In this document: piece after piece, positions 48,053-57,448 of the stretch
Numbering within the stretch: the first letter of the stretch is position 1
Layout: each line of letters begins with the position of its first letter
Assembly: GCF_000378485.1 (NCBI RefSeq)
Contig: NZ_KB899967.1
Coordinates: forward strand, 620,001 to 684,000
DNA from: Flavobacterium rivuli WB 3.3-2 = DSM 21788
GTDB taxonomy: Bacteria > Bacteroidota > Bacteroidia > Flavobacteriales > Flavobacteriaceae
DNA: 64,000 nucleotides
Direction: 5' to 3'
The notes under the pieces: generated by a model
Database searches by the model: none
The model's input: only the letters and a program-made list of their open reading frames with translations
Told to the model about the DNA's origin: nothing
Translations under genes and position numbers: made by a program

Positions 48053-48604
48053 ATGCAACCACGCTTTATCATTTTTTTAACAAAAAGACTCGCACTAATC
48101 GCAATCTGCTTACAATTTGTAAATGCTAATGCGCAGGACAGCGTTAATTTTTGGCAAAAGGTGCGTTTTGGAGGTTCGGCAGGTGTGGGTTTTGGCAGCG
48201 GCTATACCGATGTAAGTTTAGCACCGGGAGCCATATACCAGTTTAACCAGTATGTAGCCCTTGGCCTTGGCGTTCAGGGTACTTATGTGCACCAACGCGA
48301 TTATTATGATTCGTTTATTTACGGGGGATCTGTGGTGGTGCTTTTAAACCCAATTCCACAGGTACAGCTATCGGCAGAGTTGGAGCAATTGCGCGTTAAC
48401 CTTGATGTTGACGAAAGGTTTAATGACCGGTATTTAAATACCCTTAATTATAGGGATCGCGATTTTTGGAATACCGCCCTGTTTCTTGGTGCCGGTTACC
48501 AAATGGAAAACGTTACCGTAGGGCTGCGTTATAATGTGCTTTTTAATAAACGGGATTTGGTGTACAGTGATGCGCTGATGCCGTTTATCAGGGTTTATTT
48601 TTAG
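48053..48604 (+). CDS. Small outer-membrane beta-barrel-like protein next to sucA
   Basis: This 183-residue protein has a signal peptide ending near NANAQ (about 28). The mature part shows alternating hydrophobic strands and glycines (VRFGGSAGVGFGSGYTDVSLAPGAIYQFNQYVALGLGVQG) and ends in FIRVYF, a terminal aromatic typical of outer-membrane barrels. No enzyme motif is visible. It diverges from sucA. Similar proteins can be misnamed as part of the 2-oxoglutarate complex because of their position; the sequence does not support that. Confidence 0.75.
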   Translation: MQPRFIIFLTKRLALIAICLQFVNANAQDSVNFWQKVRFGGSAGVGFGSGYTDVSLAPGAIYQFNQYVALGLGVQGTYVHQRDYYDSFIYGGSVVVLLNPIPQVQLSAELEQLRVNLDVDERFNDRYLNTLNYRDRDFWNTALFLGAGYQMENVTVGLRYNVLFNKRDLVYSDALMPFIRVYF

Positions 48605-48679
48605 ATATAGTTATTGCTAATTATTTACACATCGGGTTAGTCATTACGGAGTTAGTAATAACCTAAGCTCAAACACACC

Positions 48680-48772
48680 CCCAACCCCTCTCAAGAGGGG
48701 AGCCAGCAACACTCGGCCGTGAAAAGATCTGTGAAAAAATCCGTGTAAATCCACGTCATCCGCGTTCCATTT
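48680..48772. repeat. Likely dispersed palindromic repeat
   Basis: CCCCTCT-CA-AGAGGGG (48685-48700) is a perfect GC-rich hairpin in an AT-rich spacer. It is followed by a phrase resembling repeats common between genes in Bacteroidota (TCTGTGAAAAAATCCGTG, then CGTCATCCGCGTTCC). The composition differs from the flanks and no ORF is present. The repeat status rests on general pattern memory; only one copy is in the window. Confidence 0.5.
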
Positions 48773-48803
48773 TCCAAATCAACAAATCAATGCATTAACA
48801 AAA

Positions 48804-49157
48804 CTAATATTTATTCCTAAACCATACTTTTTGCCATTCCCTTTTAAGTATCAGGAATGAAACCTCTTCGGATAGTTGGACCAAATCTGAGCCGTCGAGC
48901 TTTTTCATTTGCTCCTCAGACACATCGATGATGTAAAGCAGGTTTAAGTATTCGGCAAATTTGTAGTGCAGCATACGGTATATTTTTTCATGCAGCTGTA
49001 CTTTAAGTTCGTAAGGCGTGGTGCTTTTAGGAAAATCTATAGGCTCATTAGCGAGGTTAAAATCTTTGTTTATCTGTTCTAAAAGCTTTGAATAAAGATT
49101 TTCACCTTCGGCTTCGGCAAGCAAAAGATCTGTAGTTTGGGGAGCAATAAATACCAT
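48804..49157 (-). CDS. Conserved-type hypothetical protein linked to the polyprenyl synthase
   Basis: This 117-residue soluble protein has no signal peptide and no motif I can name. It is rich in charged helices (LYSKLLEQINKDFNLANEPIDFPKSTTPYELKVQLHEKIYRML) and aromatic residues at the C-terminus (REWQKVWFRNKY). It lies 39 bp downstream of the polyprenyl synthase in the same direction, so the two are probably co-transcribed. The function is unknown. Confidence 0.75.
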   Translation of the reverse strand: MVFIAPQTTDLLLAEAEGENLYSKLLEQINKDFNLANEPIDFPKSTTPYELKVQLHEKIYRMLHYKFAEYLNLLYIIDVSEEQMKKLDGSDLVQLSEEVSFLILKREWQKVWFRNKY

Positions 49158-49196
49158 TATAAATCTATTTTTTTCTTTCTTTTCCTAAATAGGCGC

Positions 49197-50171
49197 TTAC
49201 ACATTCCTACCCATAAGCTTACTCCCAAAATCTTTAAGAGCCGCCTTTTTATCCTGAGATATATCAAGTTTTTCTAAAGTTTTAAAAGCTTTAAAGGTAT
49301 ATTCTTCAATCGCTTTTTGCGTAGCTAAAGATGCACCTGTAGCATTAAAAATCTCTTTAACCGCCGCTATTTTATCAGAGCTATCCTCAGGGTGTGCAGA
49401 AAATAAACCCTGCAATTGTATTGCCTGTTCCGGCTGGGCAAACTCCTTGGCCTTAAGGTAAAGGTACGTTTTTTTATTTTCTATAATATCGCCACCTACC
49501 TGCTTGCCAAAGGTTTCAGGGTTACCAAAAGCATCCAAGTAATCGTCCTGCAACTGGAAAGCAATGCCCAGGTTAAGCCCGAAGTTGTAGATTAAATTGC
49601 AATTTTCCTGAGATGTTTTAGCCACAATAGCCCCCATTTGCATGGCCGCCCCCACTAAAACCGCAGTTTTATATTCAATCATTTTAAGATATTCCGGAAT
49701 AGTAACATCTGTACGCTCTTCAAAATCGACATCCCACTGCTGGCCTTCGCAAACCTCAAGAGCAGTTTTACTAAAAAGTTTTGCAAGCGAACGGAATGTT
49801 TCCGGCTCATATTCTTCAAAATGCCTGTATGCCATAATAAGCATGGCATCTCCCGATAATATGCCTGTATTAATATTCCACTTTTCATGCACCGTCTGAT
49901 TGCCGCGGCGCAGGGGCGCATCGTCCATAATATCATCATGCACCAGCGAGAAGTTATGAAATATCTCAACCGCCACTGCTGCCTGCAACGCCTCATGGCA
50001 ATCTGTATTAAATATTTCGGCGGCCATGAGCGTGAGCACGGGGCGCATCCTTTTACCGCCAAGCGATAATATATAACTTATAGGATCGTAAAGATTTGCG
50101 GGTTCTTTTATAATTGTTGCGGTTGCAAAATATTTTGAGATAACTTCCTGGTAATACCCTATGGATTGCAT
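49197..50171 (-). CDS. Polyprenyl synthetase (trans-isoprenyl diphosphate synthase)
   Basis: This 324-residue enzyme elongates allylic diphosphates with isopentenyl diphosphate. The first aspartate-rich motif is HDDIMDDAPLRRG (about 77-89) and the second QLQDDYLDAFG (about 206-216). KRMRP near residue 40 and KTAVLVG near 168 are also family features. Length fits a short- to medium-chain synthase (geranylgeranyl/octaprenyl type), which would supply precursors for menaquinone or lipids. The chain length cannot be set from this reading. It diverges from the first TetR gene. Confidence 0.93.
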   Translation of the reverse strand: MQSIGYYQEVISKYFATATIIKEPANLYDPISYILSLGGKRMRPVLTLMAAEIFNTDCHEALQAAVAVEIFHNFSLVHDDIMDDAPLRRGNQTVHEKWNINTGILSGDAMLIMAYRHFEEYEPETFRSLAKLFSKTALEVCEGQQWDVDFEERTDVTIPEYLKMIEYKTAVLVGAAMQMGAIVAKTSQENCNLIYNFGLNLGIAFQLQDDYLDAFGNPETFGKQVGGDIIENKKTYLYLKAKEFAQPEQAIQLQGLFSAHPEDSSDKIAAVKEIFNATGASLATQKAIEEYTFKAFKTLEKLDISQDKKAALKDFGSKLMGRNV

Positions 50172-50256
50172 GTAGCTAAATTTTTTTTGCTAAAGTAAAG
50201 CATTCCGCATTCTTATCAAAGCATGTTAAGATACCGTAATATTAAACAAAAACTTT

Positions 50257-50284
50257 GGAAACTTTTTTTGTTTATAAAGTTTCC
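50257..50284. promoter_or_regulatory. Inverted-repeat operator over the first TetR promoter
   Basis: GGAAACTTT (50257-50265) and AAAGTTTCC (50276-50284) are perfect inverted 9-mers with a 10-nt spacer. They cover the -33 TTG and the spacer, so a bound regulator would block RNA polymerase. Autoregulation by the adjacent TetR is inferred. Confidence 0.65.
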
Positions 50285-50296
50285 TGATTATCTTTG
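50268..50296 (+). promoter_or_regulatory. Promoter of the first TetR gene
   Basis: TTG at 50268-50270 and TATCTTTG at 50289-50296 are 18 nt apart, a full consensus match, 24 bp before the ATG. Confidence 0.75.
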
Positions 50297-50319
50297 CACC
50301 CTGAAAATGAGGTAAGATA

Positions 50320-50934
50320 ATGAAAGAACAGATATTAAATAAAGCCACAGAAATGTTTTTAACCCTTGGTTACAAGAGCGTTACTATGGATGAAATTGCT
50401 ACAGAAATGGGCATCTCTAAAAAAACGATCTATCAGCATTTTGCTAATAAAAACGATTTGGTAGAGGCAAGTGCCATGCTTTTGTTTCAACGGATATCTG
50501 ATGGAATCGATTTAATAAGGGCTGAAGAACACAATCCTATTGTAGAATTTTTCATTATAAGAAATTTCCTTTCCCATATTTTAAAAGACGAAACCTCTTC
50601 TCCCCTGCACCAGTTACAAAAGTTTTTCCCTGTTATATTTAAAACACTTCGGGATTACCAGTTTGATAAAATGCACGACTGCATGTACGAAAATATTGAA
50701 CGCGGTATCGCATCCGGATTTTACAGGCCTGATATTAATATAGATTTTGTGAGCCGCATTTATTTTTCGGGCGTGGTTGCAACTAAAGACGCACAAATAT
50801 TTCCGGAGAATTTGTACAAGATGGACAACTTAACACTTCAATTTCTTGATTATCACTTACGATCGTTAGTTACAACATCAGGCTTAGCAGTACTTACGAA
50901 AACAATTGCGGAAAATTTGTCAAAAAAAAATTAA
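50320..50934 (+). CDS. TetR family transcriptional regulator 1
   Basis: This 204-residue protein has a TetR N-terminal helix-turn-helix (about 5-50) with MFLTLGYKSVTMDEIATEMGISKKTIYQHFANKNDL. The C-terminal ligand domain is divergent and aromatic-rich. It has its own promoter, covered by the GGAAACTTT/AAAGTTTCC inverted repeat, and lies upstream of a second TetR gene and an efflux operon. It probably represses its own gene and perhaps the pump; the ligand is unknown. Confidence 0.92.
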   Translation: MKEQILNKATEMFLTLGYKSVTMDEIATEMGISKKTIYQHFANKNDLVEASAMLLFQRISDGIDLIRAEEHNPIVEFFIIRNFLSHILKDETSSPLHQLQKFFPVIFKTLRDYQFDKMHDCMYENIERGIASGFYRPDINIDFVSRIYFSGVVATKDAQIFPENLYKMDNLTLQFLDYHLRSLVTTSGLAVLTKTIAENLSKKN

Positions 50935-50942
50935 GATTTTAA

Positions 50943-50972
50943 TTGTGTTTAACAAAATTGTCAATAAATTTG
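50943..50972 (+). promoter_or_regulatory. Promoter of the second TetR gene and efflux operon
   Basis: TTG at 50943-50945 and TAAATTTG at 50965-50972 are 19 nt apart, matching the Bacteroidota consensus, 37 bp before the ATG at 51010. Confidence 0.75.
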
Positions 50973-50990
50973 CGTTGACAAAAATGTCAA
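50958..50990. promoter_or_regulatory. Operator half-sites over the efflux promoter
   Basis: TTGTCAA (50958-50964), TTGACAA (50975-50981) and TGTCAA (50985-50990) are inverted half-sites. TTGACA-AAAA-TGTCAA is a perfect 6-4-6 palindrome. They bracket the -7 box and likely start site, as expected for a repressor. The second TetR is the likely binder by position. Confidence 0.6.
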
Positions 50991-51009
50991 ACAAAATAGT
51001 TAAACAAAT

Positions 51010-51606
51010 ATGTCAGCTAAAATAACCGATCAGGATACAGAGCAGTTGATAAAAGATACCGCCAAGAGGGTTTTCTTTGGCGAAGGCCGATTTAATGCCA
51101 CAACACAGGAAATTGCCGATGCAGCCGGAGTAAACCGTACTCTTATAAATTATTATTTCAGGTCAAGGAACAATCTATTTGATATAGTATTTCAGGATGC
51201 GCAGGAACAGGAGCATAACATTTTAGAAGAAATTGTTTTTGCAGATATTTCTTTTAAGGAAAAAATAAGCCGTAACCTGGATGCGTTTTTTGAACAGAGT
51301 AAAAAATATCCCTATCTGGAAATATATATGGTAACCCAAATGAACCAGGGCAACTGTTATAAAGACAAGGAACACATGAACCTACTGCTCGACAAGTTTT
51401 ACCTGGAGGTAGCACTGGAAATGGAGCGGGGCAACATACATAAAATGCGCCCTGAGCAATTTGTACTCAACTTTGTGTCGCTTATGTCGTTTCCGGTATC
51501 TATGAGGCCACTGCTGCAGGAAACTATGGGGTTTACAAAAGAGAGTTACGACACCCTGTTAGAAGAAAGAAAAGACGTGATAATGAACACGTTATTTATT
51601 AAATAG
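51010..51606 (+). CDS. TetR family transcriptional regulator 2
   Basis: This 198-residue protein has a TetR helix-turn-helix with ATTQEIADAAGVNRTLINYYFRSRNNLF (about 28-55), and a helical C-terminal ligand domain. It lies 35 bp before the TolC-like gene in the same direction. Its promoter contains TTGACA-N4-TGTCAA half-sites, so it probably represses the whole regulator-pump operon and is released by a pump substrate. Confidence 0.92.
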   Translation: MSAKITDQDTEQLIKDTAKRVFFGEGRFNATTQEIADAAGVNRTLINYYFRSRNNLFDIVFQDAQEQEHNILEEIVFADISFKEKISRNLDAFFEQSKKYPYLEIYMVTQMNQGNCYKDKEHMNLLLDKFYLEVALEMERGNIHKMRPEQFVLNFVSLMSFPVSMRPLLQETMGFTKESYDTLLEERKDVIMNTLFIK

Positions 51607-51641
51607 AATTCATCAATCAATTAATTAACAGTTACACACAC

Positions 51642-53018
51642 ATGAAGACCACACGTAACAAGATGCGCATTTTCCTGCAAAGGATGGTTCTGCTCATGGT
51701 TCTTTTAGGAGCTCCTGTACTGCATGCTCAAGTGCCTGCAAAGGAGCTTACCCTTAAAGATGCCATTACCTACGCGCTCGAAAACAAGGCCGACTCTAAA
51801 AAGGCAAAACTATCTGTAGAGAACAGCGAATACCAGATACAGGAAGTTCGCGCCCGTGCTTTGCCTACCATTACTGCTAACGGTAACCTTACCTTTAACC
51901 CTATATTACAGCTTAATGCATTACCCGGCCAGTTTTTTGGCGGGCCGGAAGGATCTGTTATCCTTGCACCACTGGGGCAAAAATGGAGTTCTACAGCAGG
52001 TGTAAACCTTACGCAGAATATTTTTGACCAGTCGGTTTTTACAGGACTTAAAGCAGCAAAGACCACACGCGAATTTTACCAGGTTAACGCCCAGCTTACA
52101 GAAGAGCAGGTTATAGAGCGAGTTGCCAATAACTACTACCAGGTGTACGTTCAGCGCCAGAAACTTACTGTTATAGACAGCACCCTTAAAAATACTACCG
52201 AGGTTAGGGATATTATAAAAGGCCAGTATGACAGCGGCCTTGCCCGTAAAATAGACCTTGACAGGATGAATGTTAACCTAAGCAATATAAAAACACAGCG
52301 CCAGCAAATTGTTAACGCTGTAGTGCTACAGGAAAACACGCTTAAGTTTTATATGGGTATGCCTATAGAAACAAAAATTGTTATCCCTAAAACAGAGTTT
52401 AATGTTACACCCTTAAACATTAACGAAACTCCGGATGCCACAAACCTTACACAATATCAATTGCTTAAAAAACAGGAGCAATTGTATTATTATAATAAAA
52501 AGGCAATGCAGGCAGAGTACTACCCTACACTTGCACTTACGGCAGGTTACAATTACATTGGCCAGGGACCGCAATTGCCATGGTTTGCAAAATCGTCGGA
52601 TAATGTATATTGGTCAGATTTCTCCACTATAGGTGCTAATATAAAAGTACCAATTTTTAACGGTTTTGCAACCCGCTCGAAAGTTCGCCAGGCGGATATT
52701 GACCTGAGAAAAACCAAAGAAGACCTTATAGATACCAAGCTGTCTTTAGACCTTGCTTTCCAAAATGCAAAAACGCAAATAAGCAACAGCCTTATTACCA
52801 TTAGCAACCAAAAAGAAAACGTGCAGCTTGCACAGGACGTTCTGGATAATACCCAAAACAATTATCAGCAGGGGCTTGCCACCTTAACCGACCTTCTGGA
52901 TGCAGAGAACTCTTACATTGAGGCACAAAATAATTATAACACTGCGCTGCTTGACTTTAAACTTGCAGAAGTACAGCTAATAAAATCAAAAGGCGAATTA
53001 AAAACCCTTATAAACTAA
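51642..53018 (+). CDS. TolC family outer-membrane efflux protein
   Basis: This 458-residue protein has a signal peptide ending at VLHAQ (about 30) and two OEP repeats (about 40-250 and 255-450), the long alpha-helical barrel and outer-membrane beta barrel of TolC. KELTLKDAITYALENKADSKKAKLSVENSEYQIQE and QQGLATLTDLLDAENSYIEAQNNYNTALLDFKLAEVQL are typical repeats. It is the outer-membrane channel of the pump encoded by the next two genes, 7 bp and 63 bp apart. Confidence 0.94.
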   Translation: MKTTRNKMRIFLQRMVLLMVLLGAPVLHAQVPAKELTLKDAITYALENKADSKKAKLSVENSEYQIQEVRARALPTITANGNLTFNPILQLNALPGQFFGGPEGSVILAPLGQKWSSTAGVNLTQNIFDQSVFTGLKAAKTTREFYQVNAQLTEEQVIERVANNYYQVYVQRQKLTVIDSTLKNTTEVRDIIKGQYDSGLARKIDLDRMNVNLSNIKTQRQQIVNAVVLQENTLKFYMGMPIETKIVIPKTEFNVTPLNINETPDATNLTQYQLLKKQEQLYYYNKKAMQAEYYPTLALTAGYNYIGQGPQLPWFAKSSDNVYWSDFSTIGANIKVPIFNGFATRSKVRQADIDLRKTKEDLIDTKLSLDLAFQNAKTQISNSLITISNQKENVQLAQDVLDNTQNNYQQGLATLTDLLDAENSYIEAQNNYNTALLDFKLAEVQLIKSKGELKTLIN

Positions 53019-53025
53019 CCATAAG

Positions 53026-54087
53026 ATGAAAAAAGTATTATACGTAGTAGTAGGCATAGCTGTTATAGGGCTTATCGCTTTTATACTTACTAATAACAAA
53101 AAGAAGAACGAGAACGAAACAGAGCAGATATCTAAAACGAACAGCACTGTTGCCGTAAGGATTGATACTGTTAAAACCGAAGTACCTAACCTTGATTATA
53201 TTGCTAACGGCACGTTTGCACCTTCTCAGGAGCTAAGCTTCCCGTCTGAAAATTCAGGGCGTGTAATAAGAGTACTGGTAGATGAAGGAGATGTTGTGCG
53301 CAAAGGACAGGTGCTTGCCGTTATAAAAGGCGACCAGTTAAATATAGAACTTAGCAACGCGCAGGCAGCTTATCAAAATGCACAGTCTGACAGCCAGCGT
53401 TATGAAAATGCATTTAAAACAGGTGGTGTTACAAAACAACAGGTAGACCAGGCCAAGCTTGCGCTTGTTAATGCTAAAGCACGTGTAGACCAGGCTAAAA
53501 TAAACTATGGCGATGCAAGCATTAAAGCGAGCATAAATGGTATAGTAAACAAGCGTAACATAGAGCCGGGTAGCGTTGTTGCCCCGGGAACTGTATTGTT
53601 TGACCTTGTAGATGTATCTACCCTTAAGCTTAAGGTTAATGTAGATGAGCAGCATGTTGCAGGCCTTAAAACAGGTACAGCCATTAAAGTAAAAGCAAGT
53701 GTTTACCCGGATAAGGAATTTAACGGCAAGGTTACATTTGTTGCCCCTAAGGCAGACGGATCGTTAAACTTTCCTGTAGAAATTGAAGTTGCCAATAACC
53801 CTAATAGCGAAATTAAGGCTGGTATGTATGGTACGGCAAACTTTACAGCAGGTGCTGCACAAAAGGTTGCTGTTAAAACCATTCCTCGGGTAGCTTTTGT
53901 AGGCGGTGTGGCAAACAACCAGGTTTTCGTGGTGAAAGACGGTGCCGTTACACTTGTAAAAATTGTATCAGGACGCATATTTGGTGAAGAGGTGGAAGTA
54001 CTTGACGGCCTTAATGAAGGTGATATTGTAGTAACCAGTGGCCAGATTAACTTAACAAACGGCTCTAAAGTAACGCCTATTAAATAA
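53026..54087 (+). CDS. RND efflux periplasmic adaptor (membrane fusion protein)
   Basis: This 353-residue HlyD/AcrA-type adaptor has an N-terminal membrane anchor (about 3-22) without an obvious lipobox. A lipoyl half-domain (SENSGRVIRVLVDEGDVVRKGQVLAVI) follows, then an alpha hairpin with a shorter coiled coil, the second lipoyl half (INGIVNKRNIEPGSVVAPG) and a beta-barrel domain. The C-terminal membrane-proximal domain ends LNEGDIVVTSGQINLTNGSKV. It links the inner-membrane RND transporter to the TolC-type channel. Confidence 0.94.
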   Translation: MKKVLYVVVGIAVIGLIAFILTNNKKKNENETEQISKTNSTVAVRIDTVKTEVPNLDYIANGTFAPSQELSFPSENSGRVIRVLVDEGDVVRKGQVLAVIKGDQLNIELSNAQAAYQNAQSDSQRYENAFKTGGVTKQQVDQAKLALVNAKARVDQAKINYGDASIKASINGIVNKRNIEPGSVVAPGTVLFDLVDVSTLKLKVNVDEQHVAGLKTGTAIKVKASVYPDKEFNGKVTFVAPKADGSLNFPVEIEVANNPNSEIKAGMYGTANFTAGAAQKVAVKTIPRVAFVGGVANNQVFVVKDGAVTLVKIVSGRIFGEEVEVLDGLNEGDIVVTSGQINLTNGSKVTPIK

Positions 54088-54150
54088 GTCTTAAGGATTG
54101 TTTTCAAAGAACTTGAAACTTTTAAACCTTAAACTTTAAACAAAGAATTA

Positions 54151-57100
54151 ATGAAAATAGCAGAAATATCCATAAAACGGCCAACGCTTGTAATAGTGTT
54201 GTTCATAATACTTACGCTGGGTGGGCTTTTTAGCTACAACAGCCTGAGTTACGAACTTATCCCTAAGTTTGAGATAAACGTAGTTACCATTTCTACGGTT
54301 TATCCGGGTGCTTCGCCCGGCGAGGTAGAGAACACGGTAACCAAGAAAATTGAAGATGCGGTATCATCGTTAGAGCTGGTAAAAAAAGTAGAGTCTAAAT
54401 CGTATGAAAGCCTCTCGATAGTAGCCGTTACGCTACAGCCGGAAGCCGATGCTGATTACACCCTTAATGATGCGCAGCGTAAAATTAACGCTATCGAAAA
54501 AGACTTACCGGAAGATGTAGACCCGCCTTCGTTAAGTAAATTTTCCCTGAGCGACTTACCAATCATTACCATTGGCGCTACAGCAAAAATGGATGAAGTA
54601 GCATTTTACGACCTGCTTGATAAAAAAATCGAGCCTATACTTGCCCGTGTAAACGGCGTGGCACAGGTAAACCTTGTAGGTGGCGAAGAACGTGAAATAC
54701 AGGTAAGCCTTGACCAGGCAAAACTAAAGGGTTACGGACTTTCTATACCTGATGTTCAGGCAGCAATATTAAGCTCTAACCTGGATTTCCCTACAGGTAA
54801 CATACAAACGCGTGAAAGCTCTATGCTGGTACGTTTATCGGGTAAATACCGTAACGTAGAAGAAATGCGTAACCTGGTCGTATCGTCTAAAAACGGCATA
54901 CAGGTGCGCCTTGGCGACATTGCCGATGTACAGGATTCTACTAAAGAAGTAGAAAAAATTTCGCGAGTAGACCGCAGCAGTGCTATTGTAATACAGATCA
55001 TTAAACAAACCGATGCCAATGCGGTATCTGTAAGTGAGGAAACAAAAGTTGCCCTGGCAAAGATTGAAAAGGATTATAAAAATTATGGCCTTAAGCTGGT
55101 AATTGCCGATGACAGCAGCGAGTTTACACTGGAAGCTGCCAGTGGGGTAATACACGATTTATTTATCGCGGTTTTCCTTGTGGCATTTGTAATGTTGTTC
55201 TTCCTGCACAGTTTGCGTAATGCGCTTATAGTAATGGTATCTATCCCGGCATCGCTTATCGCTACGTTTATTGGTATTTACCTTATGGGTTATACGCTAA
55301 ACTTAATGAGTTTGCTTGGCTTGTCGCTTGTGGTAGGTATCCTTGTGGATGATGCTATTGTGGTTTTGGAAAATATTTACCGCCACATGGAGATGGGTAA
55401 GAACAGGGTGCGTGCTGCATACGAAGGTACTGCCGAGATTGGTTTTACCGTAACTGCTATTACAGTTGTAATTATAGTAGTGTTCCTTCCCATAGCCATG
55501 AGTACAGGCCTTGTAAGTAACATTATATCGCAGTTTTGTGTTACGGTAGTAATTGCTACTGCCCTATCACTACTATCATCATTTACATTAATACCATGGT
55601 TGTCTTCACGTTTTGGTAAACTGGAGCACTTAACCGGTAAAAATTTCTTCGAAAAAATCATTCTTTCTTTTGAAAGAGGCCTTGAAAAATTTACACATTG
55701 GGTAACTGATATTTTAAAATGGTGCCTTGGCCACAAAAGGTGGACTATACTTATTGTTGTTGTTTTATTCTTCTCGTCTATAGGATTATTGATAGGCGGA
55801 TTTATTGGTGGAGAGTTCTTCCCTAAGATGGACAGGGGCCAGTTCCTTGTACAAATGGAATTACCTAAAGACGCCTCTGTAGAGCAGTCTAACCTTTCTA
55901 CACAAAAAGCCGAAGATTACCTAAGCGGCCTAAAAGAAGTAGAAGGCCTTATTACCACCGTGGGCCAGACCAGTGAGGGTATGGGCGCTACACAAAGTAC
56001 AGCGTATAAGGCAGAAATAAAAGTTACACTGGTAGATCGTAAAGAACGGGCAGATAACACTTTTGTGTTTGCAGCTCAGGTAAAAAGAGATCTTGAGAAA
56101 AAACTTGTGGGCGCAAAAATTAAAACGGTGCCTGTAAGTATAATGGGTGGTGCAGATGAAGCCCCTATAGCATTAACCGTTACAGGCCCTGATTTAGAGA
56201 GCGCCATGAAGTTTGCCCAGGATGCGGCTAAAAACCTTGCAAAAGTTACCGGTGCTACAGCCATCAAGCTAACATCTGAAGGAGGTAGCCCCGAAGTAAA
56301 TGTGCAGGTAGACCGCGATAAAATGGCATCGCTTGGCTTGTCGTTACAAACGGTGGGTATGACCATGCAAACCGCTTTTAATGGTAATACCGATGGTAAA
56401 TTCCGTGCAGGTGAGTATGAATACGATATCAATATCCGTTTTAATGAGTACAACCGTTCGAGTATTAACGATGTAAAAGACCTTGTGTTCCTTAATACAG
56501 ACGGCCAGCAGATCAAACTATCCCAATTCGCATCGGTAACAGAAGGTTCGGGTCCAAGTTTCCTGGAGCGCAGAGATAAAAGTGCCTCTGTAACCATTCA
56601 GGCTCAGGCTGCGGGTGTACCAAGTGGTACCGTGGCAGACAACTGGGAGAAAACCTACCTTGAAACCATGAAACGCCCTACAGGTGTAAATTATGTTTGG
56701 GGTGGCGATAAAGAAAACCAGGCCGAAGGTTTTGGTACCCTTGGTTTAGCATTGCTTGCGGCTATTATATTGGTTTACCTTGTTATGGTAGGCCTTTACA
56801 ACAGCTTTGTATATCCGTTCGTGGTATTGTTCTCTATACCATTATCGTTTATTGGGGCACTGGTAGCACTGGCACTAACTAACAATACACTAAACATCTT
56901 TACTATATTAGGGGTTATTATGCTTATTGGGCTTGTGTGTAAAAATGCAATATTACTTGTAGACTTTACCAACCACCGTAAGGAACATGGCGAAACTACA
57001 TTTAATGCACTTATACAGGCTAACCATGCGCGTCTTCGCCCTATCTTAATGACAACTATAGCGATGGTGTTTGGTATGTTGCCCATTGCACTTGCAACAG

Positions 57101-57321
57101 GTGCAGCAGCAGCCATGAACAACGGCCTTGCATGGGTAATTATAGGTGGCCTTACAAGTTCGTTATTCCTTACCCTTATTATTGTGCCGGTAGTATACTC
57201 TATATTTGATAGTGCTATAAACCGCTTTAGCAAAGGTGAGCCTAAAGACTATGAAGCTCTAATGGTTGAAGATTATGACCACAAAGAATTAAGTGAAGAC
57301 GGTTTTACAACCAAGCACTAA
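54151..57321 (+). CDS. RND family efflux transporter permease (AcrB/MexB-type)
   Basis: This 1056-residue inner-membrane antiporter has 12 membrane segments in two halves with large periplasmic loops after TM1 and TM7. The TM4 motif VVGILVDDAIVVLENIYRHME carries the paired Asp residues of the proton relay, and the Lys in the TM10 stretch GLVCKNAILLVDFTNHRKEHG is retained. The N-terminus MKIAEISIKRPTLVIVLFII is typical of HAE1-type pumps. It would export drugs or other amphiphiles using the proton gradient, with the adaptor and TolC partner. The C-terminus is charged and short. Confidence 0.95.
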   Translation: MKIAEISIKRPTLVIVLFIILTLGGLFSYNSLSYELIPKFEINVVTISTVYPGASPGEVENTVTKKIEDAVSSLELVKKVESKSYESLSIVAVTLQPEADADYTLNDAQRKINAIEKDLPEDVDPPSLSKFSLSDLPIITIGATAKMDEVAFYDLLDKKIEPILARVNGVAQVNLVGGEEREIQVSLDQAKLKGYGLSIPDVQAAILSSNLDFPTGNIQTRESSMLVRLSGKYRNVEEMRNLVVSSKNGIQVRLGDIADVQDSTKEVEKISRVDRSSAIVIQIIKQTDANAVSVSEETKVALAKIEKDYKNYGLKLVIADDSSEFTLEAASGVIHDLFIAVFLVAFVMLFFLHSLRNALIVMVSIPASLIATFIGIYLMGYTLNLMSLLGLSLVVGILVDDAIVVLENIYRHMEMGKNRVRAAYEGTAEIGFTVTAITVVIIVVFLPIAMSTGLVSNIISQFCVTVVIATALSLLSSFTLIPWLSSRFGKLEHLTGKNFFEKIILSFERGLEKFTHWVTDILKWCLGHKRWTILIVVVLFFSSIGLLIGGFIGGEFFPKMDRGQFLVQMELPKDASVEQSNLSTQKAEDYLSGLKEVEGLITTVGQTSEGMGATQSTAYKAEIKVTLVDRKERADNTFVFAAQVKRDLEKKLVGAKIKTVPVSIMGGADEAPIALTVTGPDLESAMKFAQDAAKNLAKVTGATAIKLTSEGGSPEVNVQVDRDKMASLGLSLQTVGMTMQTAFNGNTDGKFRAGEYEYDINIRFNEYNRSSINDVKDLVFLNTDGQQIKLSQFASVTEGSGPSFLERRDKSASVTIQAQAAGVPSGTVADNWEKTYLETMKRPTGVNYVWGGDKENQAEGFGTLGLALLAAIILVYLVMVGLYNSFVYPFVVLFSIPLSFIGALVALALTNNTLNIFTILGVIMLIGLVCKNAILLVDFTNHRKEHGETTFNALIQANHARLRPILMTTIAMVFGMLPIALATGAAAAMNNGLAWVIIGGLTSSLFLTLIIVPVVYSIFDSAINRFSKGEPKDYEALMVEDYDHKELSEDGFTTKH

Positions 57322-57343
57322 TGTAGTACGTATTTTATCATTT

Positions 57344-57383
57344 AAAAAGCTGCCTAAGAATTATTTTTTAGGCAGCTTTTTTT
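57344..57383 (+). terminator. Terminator of the efflux operon
   Basis: AAAAAGCTGCCTAA and TTAGGCAGCTTTTT form a perfect stem with a 10-nt loop and a T run. Confidence 0.9.
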
Positions 57384-57448
57384 GGTAAAATTTAAAGCAC
57401 ATAGTAAGTTACTAAAAATGCGTACTTTTCAATCAGCAATTACCATAT

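Noticed and set aside
48053..48604. A 2-oxoglutarate decarboxylase function for the gene next to sucA
   Set aside because: The protein is a small signal-peptide beta-barrel type with no thiamine diphosphate or other enzyme motif.
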